Of a stretch of DNA of 64,000 nucleotides, positions 33,479 to 45,200 are shown one piece after another. Position 1 is the first letter of the stretch; each line of letters opens with the position of its first letter. The notes under the pieces were generated by a model. The model was not told where the DNA came from, did not search any database, and worked only from the letters and a program-made list of their open reading frames with translations. The DNA lies in NCBI GenBank assembly GCA_018894105.1, contig CM032128.1, positions 20,193,001 through 20,257,000 on the forward strand, written 5' to 3'. The position numbers and the translations under genes were made by a program. This DNA is from Jacaranda mimosifolia. Its lineage: Eukaryota; Streptophyta; Magnoliopsida; Lamiales; Bignoniaceae.

Positions 33479-35416
33479 TTTCTTTTTTTTCACTCAAGGT
33501 CTCTAAACATTTCACAAGATAGCCCTCTAGGGCCAGACTAAAAAATTAAAGAATTGGAAGAGATGTTCCAGGATGGGATGAGGGGAGATCCATGAAATTC
33601 AATTTGGATACATAAAATGCAGCATGCATCTCTTTGAGGATTGTTTTCCCAAAGCTAAATTAATTAGGATAGGCTCATTGGGAAATTTTGGGGTACTTTG
33701 GTCTATAAAGAGAGAGAGGAAAAGACTCACACATGGTGGGTAGGTCTGCCTCTTGGAGGATGGGGTCGACAAGATCCTTATTAGTTGTTGTCAGGCATTT
33801 AGTAAGCTGCTTCTCATCTTTGATGGATTTCCCTTTATATTCTATAACTACCCTCTTATTCGATCGAGTAAAGACCTCTTGCGACACTAGGCCTAGCCTT
33901 GTTTGGTGTAGAGATAGTAGCTACAATCCCAGCTGAGGGTGCTACCCAAGCTATCTCCCGAGCTTTGCCTCTCCTAGTGACTTGACTAGCTTTTCCCATT
34001 TCTACAAAATACCAAGAATTAGGTGGTCAACGTGGATAAAACAAATTGAGAAAGTAGAAAGCACAAGTACCTAAAATATCACCTTCATGCAAAATTGGAG
34101 GGGTGGATAAAAAGAAGTCTTGCAACTATTAAAGCCTCCTCGATATTAAGATCCTTGACCTCCTAAACGTTGAGCTATAAGACCTTTCCCCCATTCAGGA
34201 CTAGCACAAGGGGAATGATGCTTTGTGAGATTTTAATCGCATTGAATCCTCCAAGTCCTATTGGGATGAGCTTTAATAAAGAAAAATATATCCTTCCATA
34301 TAGCCAGAGGGGTGGGAATCTTCTTCATAAACCTATAGTTTCTTGATGGAAATGTCGAAGAAGCCTTGCTCACCACTCACCAACGACGATGAAATGGAAC
34401 ACAAATTCCAAAAAATTGCAAAGGATGAGGAAAAATTAAATCTGTGCATGACTAAAATAAACCCTATGTTGTGTCTATAAGTGTTGGATATTACTTGAGT
34501 AAGATTGAGAAAAGGGATAAAAGAATTATATCCTCAATATAACGGCAAAGACGTAAGTGAAACCCAACCTTGAAAGCAGCTATATGTAAAGCTCAACACT
34601 AAGGTGGGAGCATGCATTCTTTGCTCGACAGAGGGAATGATTATCCTATACTCTTGAGGAATGAAAAAACTTGTCCTAAGCAAAGTACTACGCTCAACAA
34701 TGGTGGAATAAAGATCTAGTTGAGGTTAGCTTAGTTTGGGAATCGAAAAGCGAGAAATAGGTTCAACAAGAATGGCCTAAATTGGCAAGCCAATGGTGAC
34801 CATAGCATTGATTAGAGGAGTGATAGACAAAGGAAGCTCAGGGTTGGATTCTAGTTTGAGAAAAGAGAGCTAGCAAATGGTGACAGTAGGAAAAAGCCTC
34901 GTCACTCAATGGCCCAACCTGACTAGAGGAACCTTCGATATGCAGAGAGGAGGCCATAGATCAGAGAAGGTTGACTTACTAGAAGAAGAATAATAAGAAG
35001 AAGCTAGAATGCGGAATTAATTGGAGAAAAGGAGAAATGGGTATTACATCCGAAGATGAAATGACCACTTGCTGGAACAGGATTTATAGGAGAAAGTTGA
35101 GACTTCAAAAATGCACATTCGCCTAAAAATCATTAATGCTAATGTAAAAGTTAATTATGGAATTGAAAGGTTTTAGCTAGAAATGGAGAAAGGAATTATA
35201 GGAAGTAATGAAATCCTGTGAAGATATAATTAGTGCAAAAAATCTTGGCTTCAAATAGTTCATAAATTTTCTTATTAGTTTTACCATGAAAATCCATAAA
35301 CTAATGAAATTGGGAGATATTGGTGTGGGTTGACTACTTGGGCCTAATTAGGAAGACCTGGTAATATAGGACTGACCCAACAAAGATAAGGCCCATCAGT
35401 ACGCCAATGAATAATT
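33479..35416 (-). other. Unclassified relict, possibly antisense coding remnant
   Basis: No complete gene is present. On the minus strand 33887-33675 reads RSNKRVVIEYKGKSIKDEK and then QLTKCLTTTNKDLVD. About 33990-33890 reads MGKASQVTRRGKAREIAWVA in another frame. These look like pieces of a real protein, but I do not recognise the family. Putative introns (ag/gt borders near 34040) would fit a spliced gene-like ORF. It may be the remains of another retroelement 3' region. Confidence 0.35.
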
Positions 35417-36137
35417 TAAGACTGTCAATGGATCGAATTTTAATTTGAATCTGATCTGAATTCGATCCAAATTTTAAAATTTTTATCATATTAAAATATT
35501 CGATGGATCAAATCCGATTATAAATATCCATAATTCAAAATAAATGGTTCAGATACAGAATTAAGCAATTCAATCCATTAAAGTTTCGAATCCGAACTTT
35601 AATAATTTTTTATTAAGTTAATACTCTTATATATAATATTAATAAAGATTTTAAAATAAAATCTATACATTATATTGACCTAATATCTATATTAATGTCT
35701 ATATTGTACTATTAATATTGAATGTTTAGCCTCAAAAAATAAGAGGGATACTGATAAAATGTTAAATATAATAATGTGTCATAGTTCATCTCTGCATTAA
35801 TATAATGTGAAATATGAGTTTAATATTCAAATATTTAAAATTTGGACTAATATATAATAAAAAGTTGTTAAAAATTCAAATATGATGTAAATTTACTTTA
35901 TCAATACAATATTTTTATACAATCTAAACGGAAAGAGGGGGGGGGAAGGAAAAAAATATTAAATTGGGTCTTTTTTTTATCGAATTTTGGATATCCATTG
36001 AATTTGAATATGGTACTGACTAACAAAGATTCTATAGGATATCGAGTCGGATTCGAATCTGAATTTTGATAATCAAATTCAGGATTCGAATTCGTATATA
36101 ATTGATTTGATCCAAATCCAACCCGTTAACAGTCCTA
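35417..36137. mobile_element. hAT-like non-autonomous element 1
   Basis: The inverted ends are TAAGACTGTCAATGG and, reversed, TAGGACTGTTAACGG. Direct flanks GAATAATT (35409-35416) and GAACAATT (36138-36145) form an 8-bp duplication with one mismatch. The interior is AT-rich and non-coding, with words such as tcgaatccgaa repeated in both orientations. Confidence 0.7.
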
Positions 36138-36287
36138 GAACAATTCAATAATTAGCTCACACCACTGAAGTATTGAGGACCAATAAGAAAATAATTGGCA
36201 TAAAGGACCTATGGAGGAACGCCACATAGAAAAAATCGTAGTTTAAATACCTAGGCTAAATTGGGAAATAGACATGTTCACACAAAG

Positions 36288-37212
36288 GCCATGTTTGATA
36301 TATATTCTGGATAATAGTGATTATTGTAATAGTAGGTGATTGTATGAGATTAGATTATTTATTATTCTGTTTGATAGGAGAGATTGAGTTACACATTAGG
36401 TACCATTGTAATCTTCAATAATCTCATATGATGTGCTTGATACTCACTACTAACATTATTTTTCCAAATTTGTCCTTATTAATGTAATCTAATAAAAAAA
36501 ACCACATAAAGAATTCTTTTAAAAAATTATATCATATAAAATAATTCTAATATTATATACATAAAATTTTAAAAATTAAGAATATGAATTAAAAATATAT
36601 AATTAATTTACTTAAATTTGGGATGACTTTAAAACTAAATATTGTTCAACACATGCAAAATTCTTTTAAAGAATTATAGCATATAAAATAATTCTAATAT
36701 TATATACATAAAAACTAAAAAAATTGAAAACTAAGAATATAAATTAAAAATATATAATTAATAATTTTATATGAAAGTACCTAAATTTTCAACTATTAAA
36801 AGAATATTAAAAGAATATTATTATAAGAATTAAAGACTAATGCCATTATTAAATTATTATTATTAGAATTAGTGCTATACAACTAATAAGATTATTGTAG
36901 AGTAAAGAATTTCAAATTTTAAAAATTTAACATTTGACTAAAGTTCCACAACTGTGGTCAAACGACCTCATTCCAACATTTAATGAAATCTAGGACAGTA
37001 ATGTAATTTCTCTTTCAACCAGTTCATACAATGTGCCGCGACTAGCTAATCACATGTCCAGACTAGTTATTTGAATAAGGGGTAATGTCTACTACAGTAT
37101 GGGCCCTCGAAGATTTGCGGGCCAGCCAGCACATCTAATGCATTGTATCAAACAAGTGATTGCGGGACATCAGAACCTATTGTGATGACTAATACATTGT
37201 ATCAAACGCCCC
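36288..37212. mobile_element. MITE-like element with GTTTGATA ends
   Basis: Left end GCCATGTTTGATATA and reversed right end GGGGCGTTTGATACA form imperfect inverted repeats. CAAAG flanks both sides (36283-36287 and 37213-37217). It is AT-rich and without coding capacity, and contains a 147-bp internal direct duplication. The superfamily is uncertain: the ends recall hAT or PIF/Harbinger MITEs, but the apparent 5-bp duplication fits neither well. Confidence 0.55.
36515..36800 (+). repeat. 147-bp tandem duplication inside MITE-like element
   Basis: The block with ataattctaatattatatac occurs at 36541 and again at 36688, an offset of 147 bases. The similarity extends on both sides (attcttttaaa... 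before, ttaaaaatatataattaa after). Confidence 0.75.
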
Positions 37213-37437
37213 CAAAGAAAAAACACCATGTTCTCTTGTCTCAGTGAAGGGGGAGTGATCTTATGACTTAGCATGCTCTATTATTATTGCAATATGAGTA
37301 GAATACATGAAAAACAAATTAAATTCATACTATTATACTAGTACAAGTATAAAGCCATTAGTTTTACTAAATTAAACCAAAAAACAAAATTCCTCTAGAA
37401 TAATAATTTAAAAATCAATTTGTATTGTAGGAATTAG

Positions 37438-38877
37438 TAGAGGTATCAAAACGGATCAGGCTGATTGGCCCAGCCCGCAAAAAAAATTGGGCCCAACTCA
37501 GCTCGTTTAATTCTTTAATATAGGTTGGGTTAGACCCGCTCAATTGAAAACCATCACGAGCTAAAATTTTGCAACTCGGGACCAACTTGGCCCGCGGACC
37601 GTGAAGAATCGCAGGCTTGCCCAGCTAGTGGGCTAAACGAGTCAGCACATGGGCTGGTTCACGGGCTAGTCCGCTTAGCCTGCAATATTTTTTAATTTAA
37701 ATTATAAATTATAATTCTAAAAAAATTAGGAATTTATAATTTTTAAATTACAAATTATTAATTTTGAAAAATTATAAATTTATAATTTATAAATTAAGAA
37801 TGTATAAATCAATAATTAAGAATTTATAATTTTTAAATTATAAATATAAATTTATAAAAATTATAAATTAAGAATTAAAATAAGAGATATAATTAATAAA
37901 TTTATAAAAAGTATAAATTATAATATAAAATTTAAAAAAAAGGGAAAGTAGTCGTTTACCAATTGTAACGGCTACTTTACCAATTGTAAATTGATTGTTG
38001 GGCAACGGTCAATTTAGTTTGGACAATGTCACAGCATTGCTATGACAGCAAAATCGTTGGGATACAAGATCGCGATTAAAATCCAATTCGATCAAGTTTT
38101 GTATTCTTTAGAAGGATTGGATAGACCAAGAGTATAGAAACAAAAATTTGAGAAAGGTGAAGATCATATTAACTCCATTTGAAGAAGACAATGAAGAATG
38201 GCTTTAAATGGCATCTACCACCACATTTCAATTCGAGAGCGATTTAGATCACTTGAGTGAACGATCGGTTTATCATTGGGCCTATTTAGATGTTTAGATA
38301 TTACAAAGTTATTTATTTCTTTTTGTTATTATTATGTACTTTCATTTGGAGGTTTGGTCATATCCATATCTATATAATTATTTTTTCTAAATTAATGATG
38401 AGTAGAGGGATCCATACCAAACCCCTCACCACCTTATTTGGTGGTGTTTTTGAAAAAATATAATTGATACAAAAAATTAATATAAGTACAAATTTTTAAA
38501 TTTTTATAAAAATTTAAGTATTATAAAATATTAAAAATCATATAAGTATAAATTATTAAGTCTTTTAAAAAAGTATAAGTGTTGAAAAAAAATTAATAAT
38601 CATATAAATATAAAAACTTGAAAATTTTAAATTCATTTTCAAATTACCAAAAAAAAAAAAAAAAAAAGGCAGCCACCAGCCCCCTTAGCCCGACTCATGT
38701 ATAAACTAGCTCACCTATATAGTGAGCTAGTTTTGTGTCGAGTCGAATTTTCAAATTTCAATCCGTCATGGTCTAAACCCTAAACGGCCCGCGAGTTGGC
38801 CCAACTTGGCTTGAGATCGCCGCAAACTGTCTGTCAAATGGGCCGGCTGTTTCGGCCTAGCCCATTTGACACCTCTA
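37438..38877. mobile_element. hAT-like non-autonomous element 2
   Basis: The ends are TAGAGGTATCAAAACGG and, reversed, TAGAGGTGTCAAATGGG, as in many plant hAT elements. Flanks GGAATTAG (37430-37437) and GGAATCAG (38878-38885) form an 8-bp duplication with one mismatch. The subterminal parts are rich in gcccg/cgggc words, typical of these elements. The interior is AT-rich and non-coding. It ends directly next to the 5' region of the coiled-coil gene. Confidence 0.85.
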
Positions 38878-38885
38878 GGAATCAG

Positions 38886-39219
38886 ATCCAGAATCTGGGA
38901 AAGTGCCAGGGAAAAAAAAAAAAAACGTGAACGTAACGAAACTCAATTCAACTCAAGTCTCGCTGGCGTTGACAATCTACATACCTTTGTTTTTATTTTT
39001 TTATTTTCAATTTTTTTGGCTCCCACAGGGAAAGAAGAAACGCAAATCTCAATCAAATCAGAAACTGAGTGTGTTACTGAGGGTGGAATTGGAAAGGAAA
39101 AGGAAAATTGATTTGCATCGTTTTCTCCATTTCCGAACGAAACCCCTCAAAACTGAAGTTATATTTAGAAAGGAAGAAGGAAAAGGTTTTCCCGGTTCCA
39201 ATTCCAATTCCGGTGAATA
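38886..39219 (+). promoter_or_regulatory. 5' region/5' UTR of the coiled-coil gene
   Basis: This 334-bp stretch separates hAT-like element 2 from the start codon. It has no ATG on the plus strand before 39220, which fits a 5' UTR. It holds an A-run (38912-38925) and a T-rich part near 38990-39015. The start context aataATGGC has A at -3 and G at +4, a strong plant context. No convincing TATA box is seen. Confidence 0.6.
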
Positions 39220-42200
39220 ATGGCTTACAGGAGGAGGCAGCAAGTCGGGAGGGTTGATAATCCTTTCACGGATACTTACGATTCTGCCCCTGCGCCTGCG
39301 ACGGCGACGGCCGACAACTCCTCGTCTTCGTCTTCCGCCTCCTCGCTCGCTACTAAAGCCATTAGAGCTTCGTCGGCATACATGGATTCTTCGCTATCCT
39401 CCGTCTACGAACAATCGGCTCTCTCTTCTCCACGGGGTTCCACTACTTCATCTACTAAGGTACAACATTCGCATGCTGTTTTTTTTTTTTTTTTTTTTTA
39501 AGAGTTTTTACTAGGTCCCTGGATTTCTTTTGGATTGAAGGTATTTATATGATCTGTGTGATACGTTGTGGAAATTGCAGTTTATTGTGAGATCAATTAG
39601 ACAACCTTCCCCCCAGATACAGTTAACATTCTGAAAAGCATTTGTGTTGGTTCTGTATTTCTAATCATTTGCGCAACTGTAACTTATGCTGCTGATTGCT
39701 AGATTTTGATTCAAGGATATATTTTCTGGATAAATGTAGCAGCTTTGGAAGGATTATAGTTCAAGTAAATTGGTAATGTGATCATGAAGAGATGAACAAG
39801 TGATCTCATCTGTAACTGACTTCTGGTTGATGGCTTGCTGTAGGAATCTGAATTTGAAAGATGAAGAAAGAATATATGTAGGAATGGTGTTTGGTTGTTA
39901 ATGCTGTGGTTGTGGTTTTATGGAAAAGGAAGGGTATAAGTGGGGTTTTTGCCCTGGTACATGCAAATCTTGGAGTCAGATAGACAGATTACAAGAAATT
40001 GTCAATTTTATCAACTAAAGGCTCTTGTTTATGTTATATTATGTAGTAAGTTTATTTTGGATTAGATGGACTTATAATTACATAAATTTTATATGCATGG
40101 TTTTAAGTTATTTTAATTATTAAGCTGGTCTATCTGATCAGTTTTTTCTTTGAGATGGGGTCATGTGTGATTTGGTCATGTTTGTTAATCGCGTGCTATG
40201 CACGCGCTATAGGCATTATTGTGCAGTAGTCCAGCGCAACGCTATAAGTGCTACAGTAAATTGCAGGGTTAAAGCCCAGAACACCCATCCACTGTGCGTC
40301 ATTTCTGCCCTTCCCACTAGTAAACATAGCAACCCAAACCCTAGTAACGGAGCAGCCCTCTTCTCCTCCCTATTCTCCTTGAAATGAGCAAGTCAGTGTG
40401 CCAGATAACTGACTTCTCCTTTCACTGCTTTTATTCCTTTTCTCTTCTTTCATTTCTTGTTCCCATCATCTTCTTCTTACATGCCCTTTTATTTTATTTT
40501 ATTTTTTTTCCCGTCCTTTCATCTTCCCAAAACCAGACTCCTTTTTTCTTCTAGGTTTCTTTCCCAAAAAACCAGTGTCCCTGACTTTCTTCCATGTTTT
40601 ATTCTCCTACTTGACTGGTTAGCTTTTTTCTTTTAGAAAAAATATTGAAATAAATTATTGATTTGCTAATTTATTTAATTGCTCAAGTGCTAAATTTTAA
40701 TTTGTTTATTACTATGCTCAAATCCTGAATTTTAATTTAGTATTACTGATTTTTTTCATTCTAAATCGCTAGTTTTGGTGTCCAAAAGTGATTTGGTGTT
40801 CAAAAGTGATTTGGTGTTCAAAGTGTTTTAATTGGTGATTTTAGGTATATATTAGTAATATGTACTTATATATTTGTTGTGCCCTTTATTTCAATGAAGC
40901 GAGCACTATGTGCTATAGCTTCAGGGGACCTTTGCGTGTCTCTATGCTATGCACTCCTGACAACTATGGATTTGGTGGTTTTTGGCTGCGGGTTTGGCCA
41001 AAATTTGGTGGGTTGAAATCCTTATATCTGATGGCTGATGGTCCTCCAATAGTCCAATTGTAGCCATTAGGTCCTCTATGGATAGATTCTCTAGCAGTTC
41101 TGCGAAGTACTCTATACTGTGCAATACCTTCTGGGTGCTTAAAAAATGCACCCATCTATTGTCATTATCTTAGTTGACTAGTAAATTGTAACATTTTATT
41201 TGAACTAGGAAATTACAGGGTTCTGAATCAATCCTGCTGACTTTAAAATGGAAAAAAGTTATTCTCTTTCCTGCTTTTGGCCATAAGAAGTGTTGTGAAT
41301 GGGTTGAATCGGTCTCTCTACTCTTAACTGTGGGTGAGTATGAGAGGTTGGGTTTTCACCCTCCAGAGTCATTCTTGCACCTATACTGATCTGTTCCCCA
41401 TCCCCATCCTCCTTGCCAGGTTGTTAATATGATCTCTCTCTCTCTCTCTGTATGTGTGTGTGTGCACACACACATGTGTGTGACTGTATTTCACTCGTTA
41501 TCTATGTATAGATGTGTATGTAAATCAGCCAATCTCTCCATGCCTCTCTCTATGGTTAACTGAATTTTTCTTAATCAGTCTTTAGTGTTGGAGGATGGAT
41601 CTATAGATATATGATGATATATGGACCTGAAGGAATCCAATTATGCATATGCTTCTGTTGACTTTTTATTGAATAATATAATATATGGTGGAAATAATTT
41701 AGATTTAATAAAATCCTTTACGAATTTGATTATACTGATGCCATCTGAACAGTTACATGGAATGTGCAGATTTTCTATGTCTCATATACAGTTGTGAAGT
41801 AATATTGTCAACGTGGATTACAGGATTCATCCATCTATGAGCATGCACCAAAGAAGAACATAACTGAATCTAAGTCAGGATTCTGGGGGGTGCTAGCTCA
41901 GAAAGCTAAATCAATTCTTGATGATGATGATAATACGGTTCAACCACGTGAAACACCAGGAGGTAGAACACTTCAAACATCTGATAGAAGCAAAAAGGGT
42001 CAGGTATGAAGTTGCCGATCACACTGTTTTCAGCAGTTGACCAGATTGAAAATCACTAATTACTTTCAATTGTATGCGGACAGGAGATGCAGTATTATTT
42101 CTATATGAAAGCTTTATTTTAAAAATTTTCTCATGTAATTTATGGAAAAAATTTGCTTTCACTCTTCGGGAGAGTTGACCTGATCAACTATGCTGCTCTT

Positions 42201-45200
42201 AACTTTTTAAATAAATGGTCCACTTTCATTTCACAATACTATCGTTCTTGTGATTCTACAAGTTAACTTATTTCTAAATTTCTTCTTTCATTTGCAGTAC
42301 CATAGCACATATGACTCTCCAGAAAGCCATCGAAAGGCAGATGGTCCTGCATTACAGAAAGGACTTGATGTGATTGCGTCATCCTTTAATTACATTGGTG
42401 GCACCATTGGTAATGCTCTTGAGGTAGGCTTCTGTGCTTTCTCTTGTTTTCTTTTCTTCTTTGGATCTTTTCTTTCTTTTTTCCTTTCTTTATTTGGTCT
42501 CCTTTTTGGAGTTTAAGTGGGCTTTGTTGTTTTAAGCCTTTTAGATCTACTTTTATTTGTTAATGGAGATCTTCTTGCTAACTGTTCATCATATATAGTC
42601 AACATGATAGTGTTGCACTGCTTCTGGTGTTCTAACCACTTTTTGGCCTCTGCCTCTATCTCTGATAATTGATAGGTGAGTTTTTCCACTACCCCATCTG
42701 GTTTCTGCTACGGGATGGGTCTAGAATTACTGTCTTGGGGGCAAGCTCTATTGTTAGTGAGAAAGTTTGATAGATCTTTAACAAATATAAAACTTCAATC
42801 AAATTAAATTTGGAGACAAACAAAAATATTAGAAAGTATAACCAAAATATACTTTAAGCAAAGAATTATATTAACTTCATATCATTTCAATAATCCTTTA
42901 CTATGTTTAACAGAGTGCTGCATGATGCGCTTTTGTGATATAAAATCATCCAAAATAAAGTTATTCAACTTTCCCAGCTTCTTTTCTTAGTTTAAATAAT
43001 TACTCCTACAATCTGCAGAGTACATTTTTTATCTTTGTAGTTTTTGACGCGTCCAATCTTTCGAAAATCACTACACCATTAAATTTGGAAAATTACTTGA
43101 ACGCACAACTTGAAATTGTGGGTTCTTGTAGTTGGATTGAAGGGCCAAACACTAAAAACACTTTATGAAACCCTACACAAGGGAATATATACACCAAGTC
43201 TAGGCAGGCAGGGGGTGCGGTCTTCTAACCCCCAAAATCCACAGGTAGCAACCGAATGTTAATGAAGGCTACAACAACAGTGACCACTTACTGCCTTCTA
43301 TGACATCACTCCTGGGTCATGCTGCATGGTGTCAAACTATACCACTCCATTTTAGTATCCATCAAGGTCTTGATGTTAGAATTAGGATTTGTGAGTGGTT
43401 TCAGCTATTATGGAGTTGCAGTTGTCTTGCCTCACATAATTGAGAAAAAATGCCAGAGCACTTCTATTGCACCATTGAGAGTCTGATTTTAGGTGTGAGC
43501 TATGAATAATGGCAAGTAAAATGCAAGGAAGTTGCATTTAATTATGTAAATCTGGTAGTACTCTCTTTTTCTGATTTTTGATTTTCTGTGACTGCTAATG
43601 CACTGTCTACTCTTATTCTGAAAGAGGTGCTGGAAAGGTGAGCTCCTGCAGGAGAAAGTGGTATTCATTTTAACATGAGTTCACAATTAATAAGGGAAGA
43701 TTCTTGACTGAATGGGATTAACTATGAGGCGGAGTGATGGCATAGGATGCTAGTGCGTGATTTTTAGTGCAATATAATTCCAGACATATAAGAGATTTTG
43801 CTGTTTTCCTGTTTGTAGTCATCTCTATATCAGTACTTAAGCTTATCATGGAATATCTAATTTCCTCCACCCGCGCCCTACCAAATAAAGCCTCAAATTT
43901 AATGACAATATCAGCAAGGGGGAATAAAAATTAAAAACAATGTTCAATCTTTTGATATTTTATTTGCCCTTGTGTTTTAAGTGTCTAGAAACCTGTTTAA
44001 CTCTCTACCTGCCCTTCTTTTTATTCCTTTAATGATATTGATTGCTGTACTGCGCCCTTTGCAGGAGGGCATCACAGCAGTAGAGAACCGTACTGCAGAC
44101 ATAATTCAAGAGACTCGTAAGATTCAATTAAGGAAAAGGACTGGTAGCTCTAGATCACAAAACCAGCCTTCAAATGTTGATAGCTTGAGACAACCACCAG
44201 TGCAGCGGACTCATGTGCAACCTCAGATGCACACCGATTTGGAAACACAACTGAAGGCATCTCGCGACGTAAGGTTGCAACTTTGTTGCATTGGTGTTAA
44301 AACATAACTATTTTGCACATCTGACTTTGTTGTTGTCTTTATTTTACTTTATTTAGTTCGAAACTAACAAAATGAACCTGTAATACTCAGTACAGCTGTT
44401 GTGCCACTGATGAAGCTAATTCTCATCTACCGTGTGAGATATGTATCGTATCTAATATTTAAGGAAATTAGTGTTTTTTCTATAGACTAGGAAATCAAAG
44501 TGTGCCTTTCTTGGTCCTCAAAATGCTCAACCTCAATGCCAGAGAACTCTGAATTGAGTGTATCTTTGTCGGGATTATACTGAACATGCGGTGAGTCAAT
44601 GCAACCCTATAATACCAAAGGGGTTTTTGAGCCTGTTACTGGGGCTTTTGTGATGAATGACTTTTTAAGCATGTACAACGTGCTGATGCTTGAACATGCT
44701 CTAACCCCTCTTTTCTTTGATATTTGTCTTTGTGTATGTCAAAATACTTATGCTTCTGTTCCTTCTATTTGATCTTTATGAATCAGAAATCAGCTGTCGT
44801 CCATTGGCATATATACAATAATGCAGTGTCCTTTATGTTTGTTAAGCCTCCTAATACACTTTTTGGTTGTAATGTGATTGGTAAAGAATTTGAACTATGA
44901 TAGACAAGAGGTAGCTGCACACCTCACTGTTTGTGAATCAGATTTTTTGTCGTATTTGCGAGATGAATGATAGTTATCTGTTCTAAACCTCAGGTTGCAA
45001 TGGCCATGGCTGCTAAAGCAAAACTTTTGTTGAGAGAGTTGAAGACTGTCAAAGCTGACCTCGCTTTTGCAAAGGAGCGTTGTGCTCAGCTGGAAGAAGA
45101 AAACAGAATCCTTAGAGAGAGCCGTGAAAAAGGGGATGATCCAGAAGATGATGATTTGGTGAGTAATCTCTCCCAAAAGTAGAAAGGTGGCAGATTATCT

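Noticed and set aside
39220..39501. Exon 1 read through to 39501
   Set aside because: The frame continues past a good GT donor at 39460 only into a T-run encoding Phe. The donor keeps the reading in phase with exon 2.
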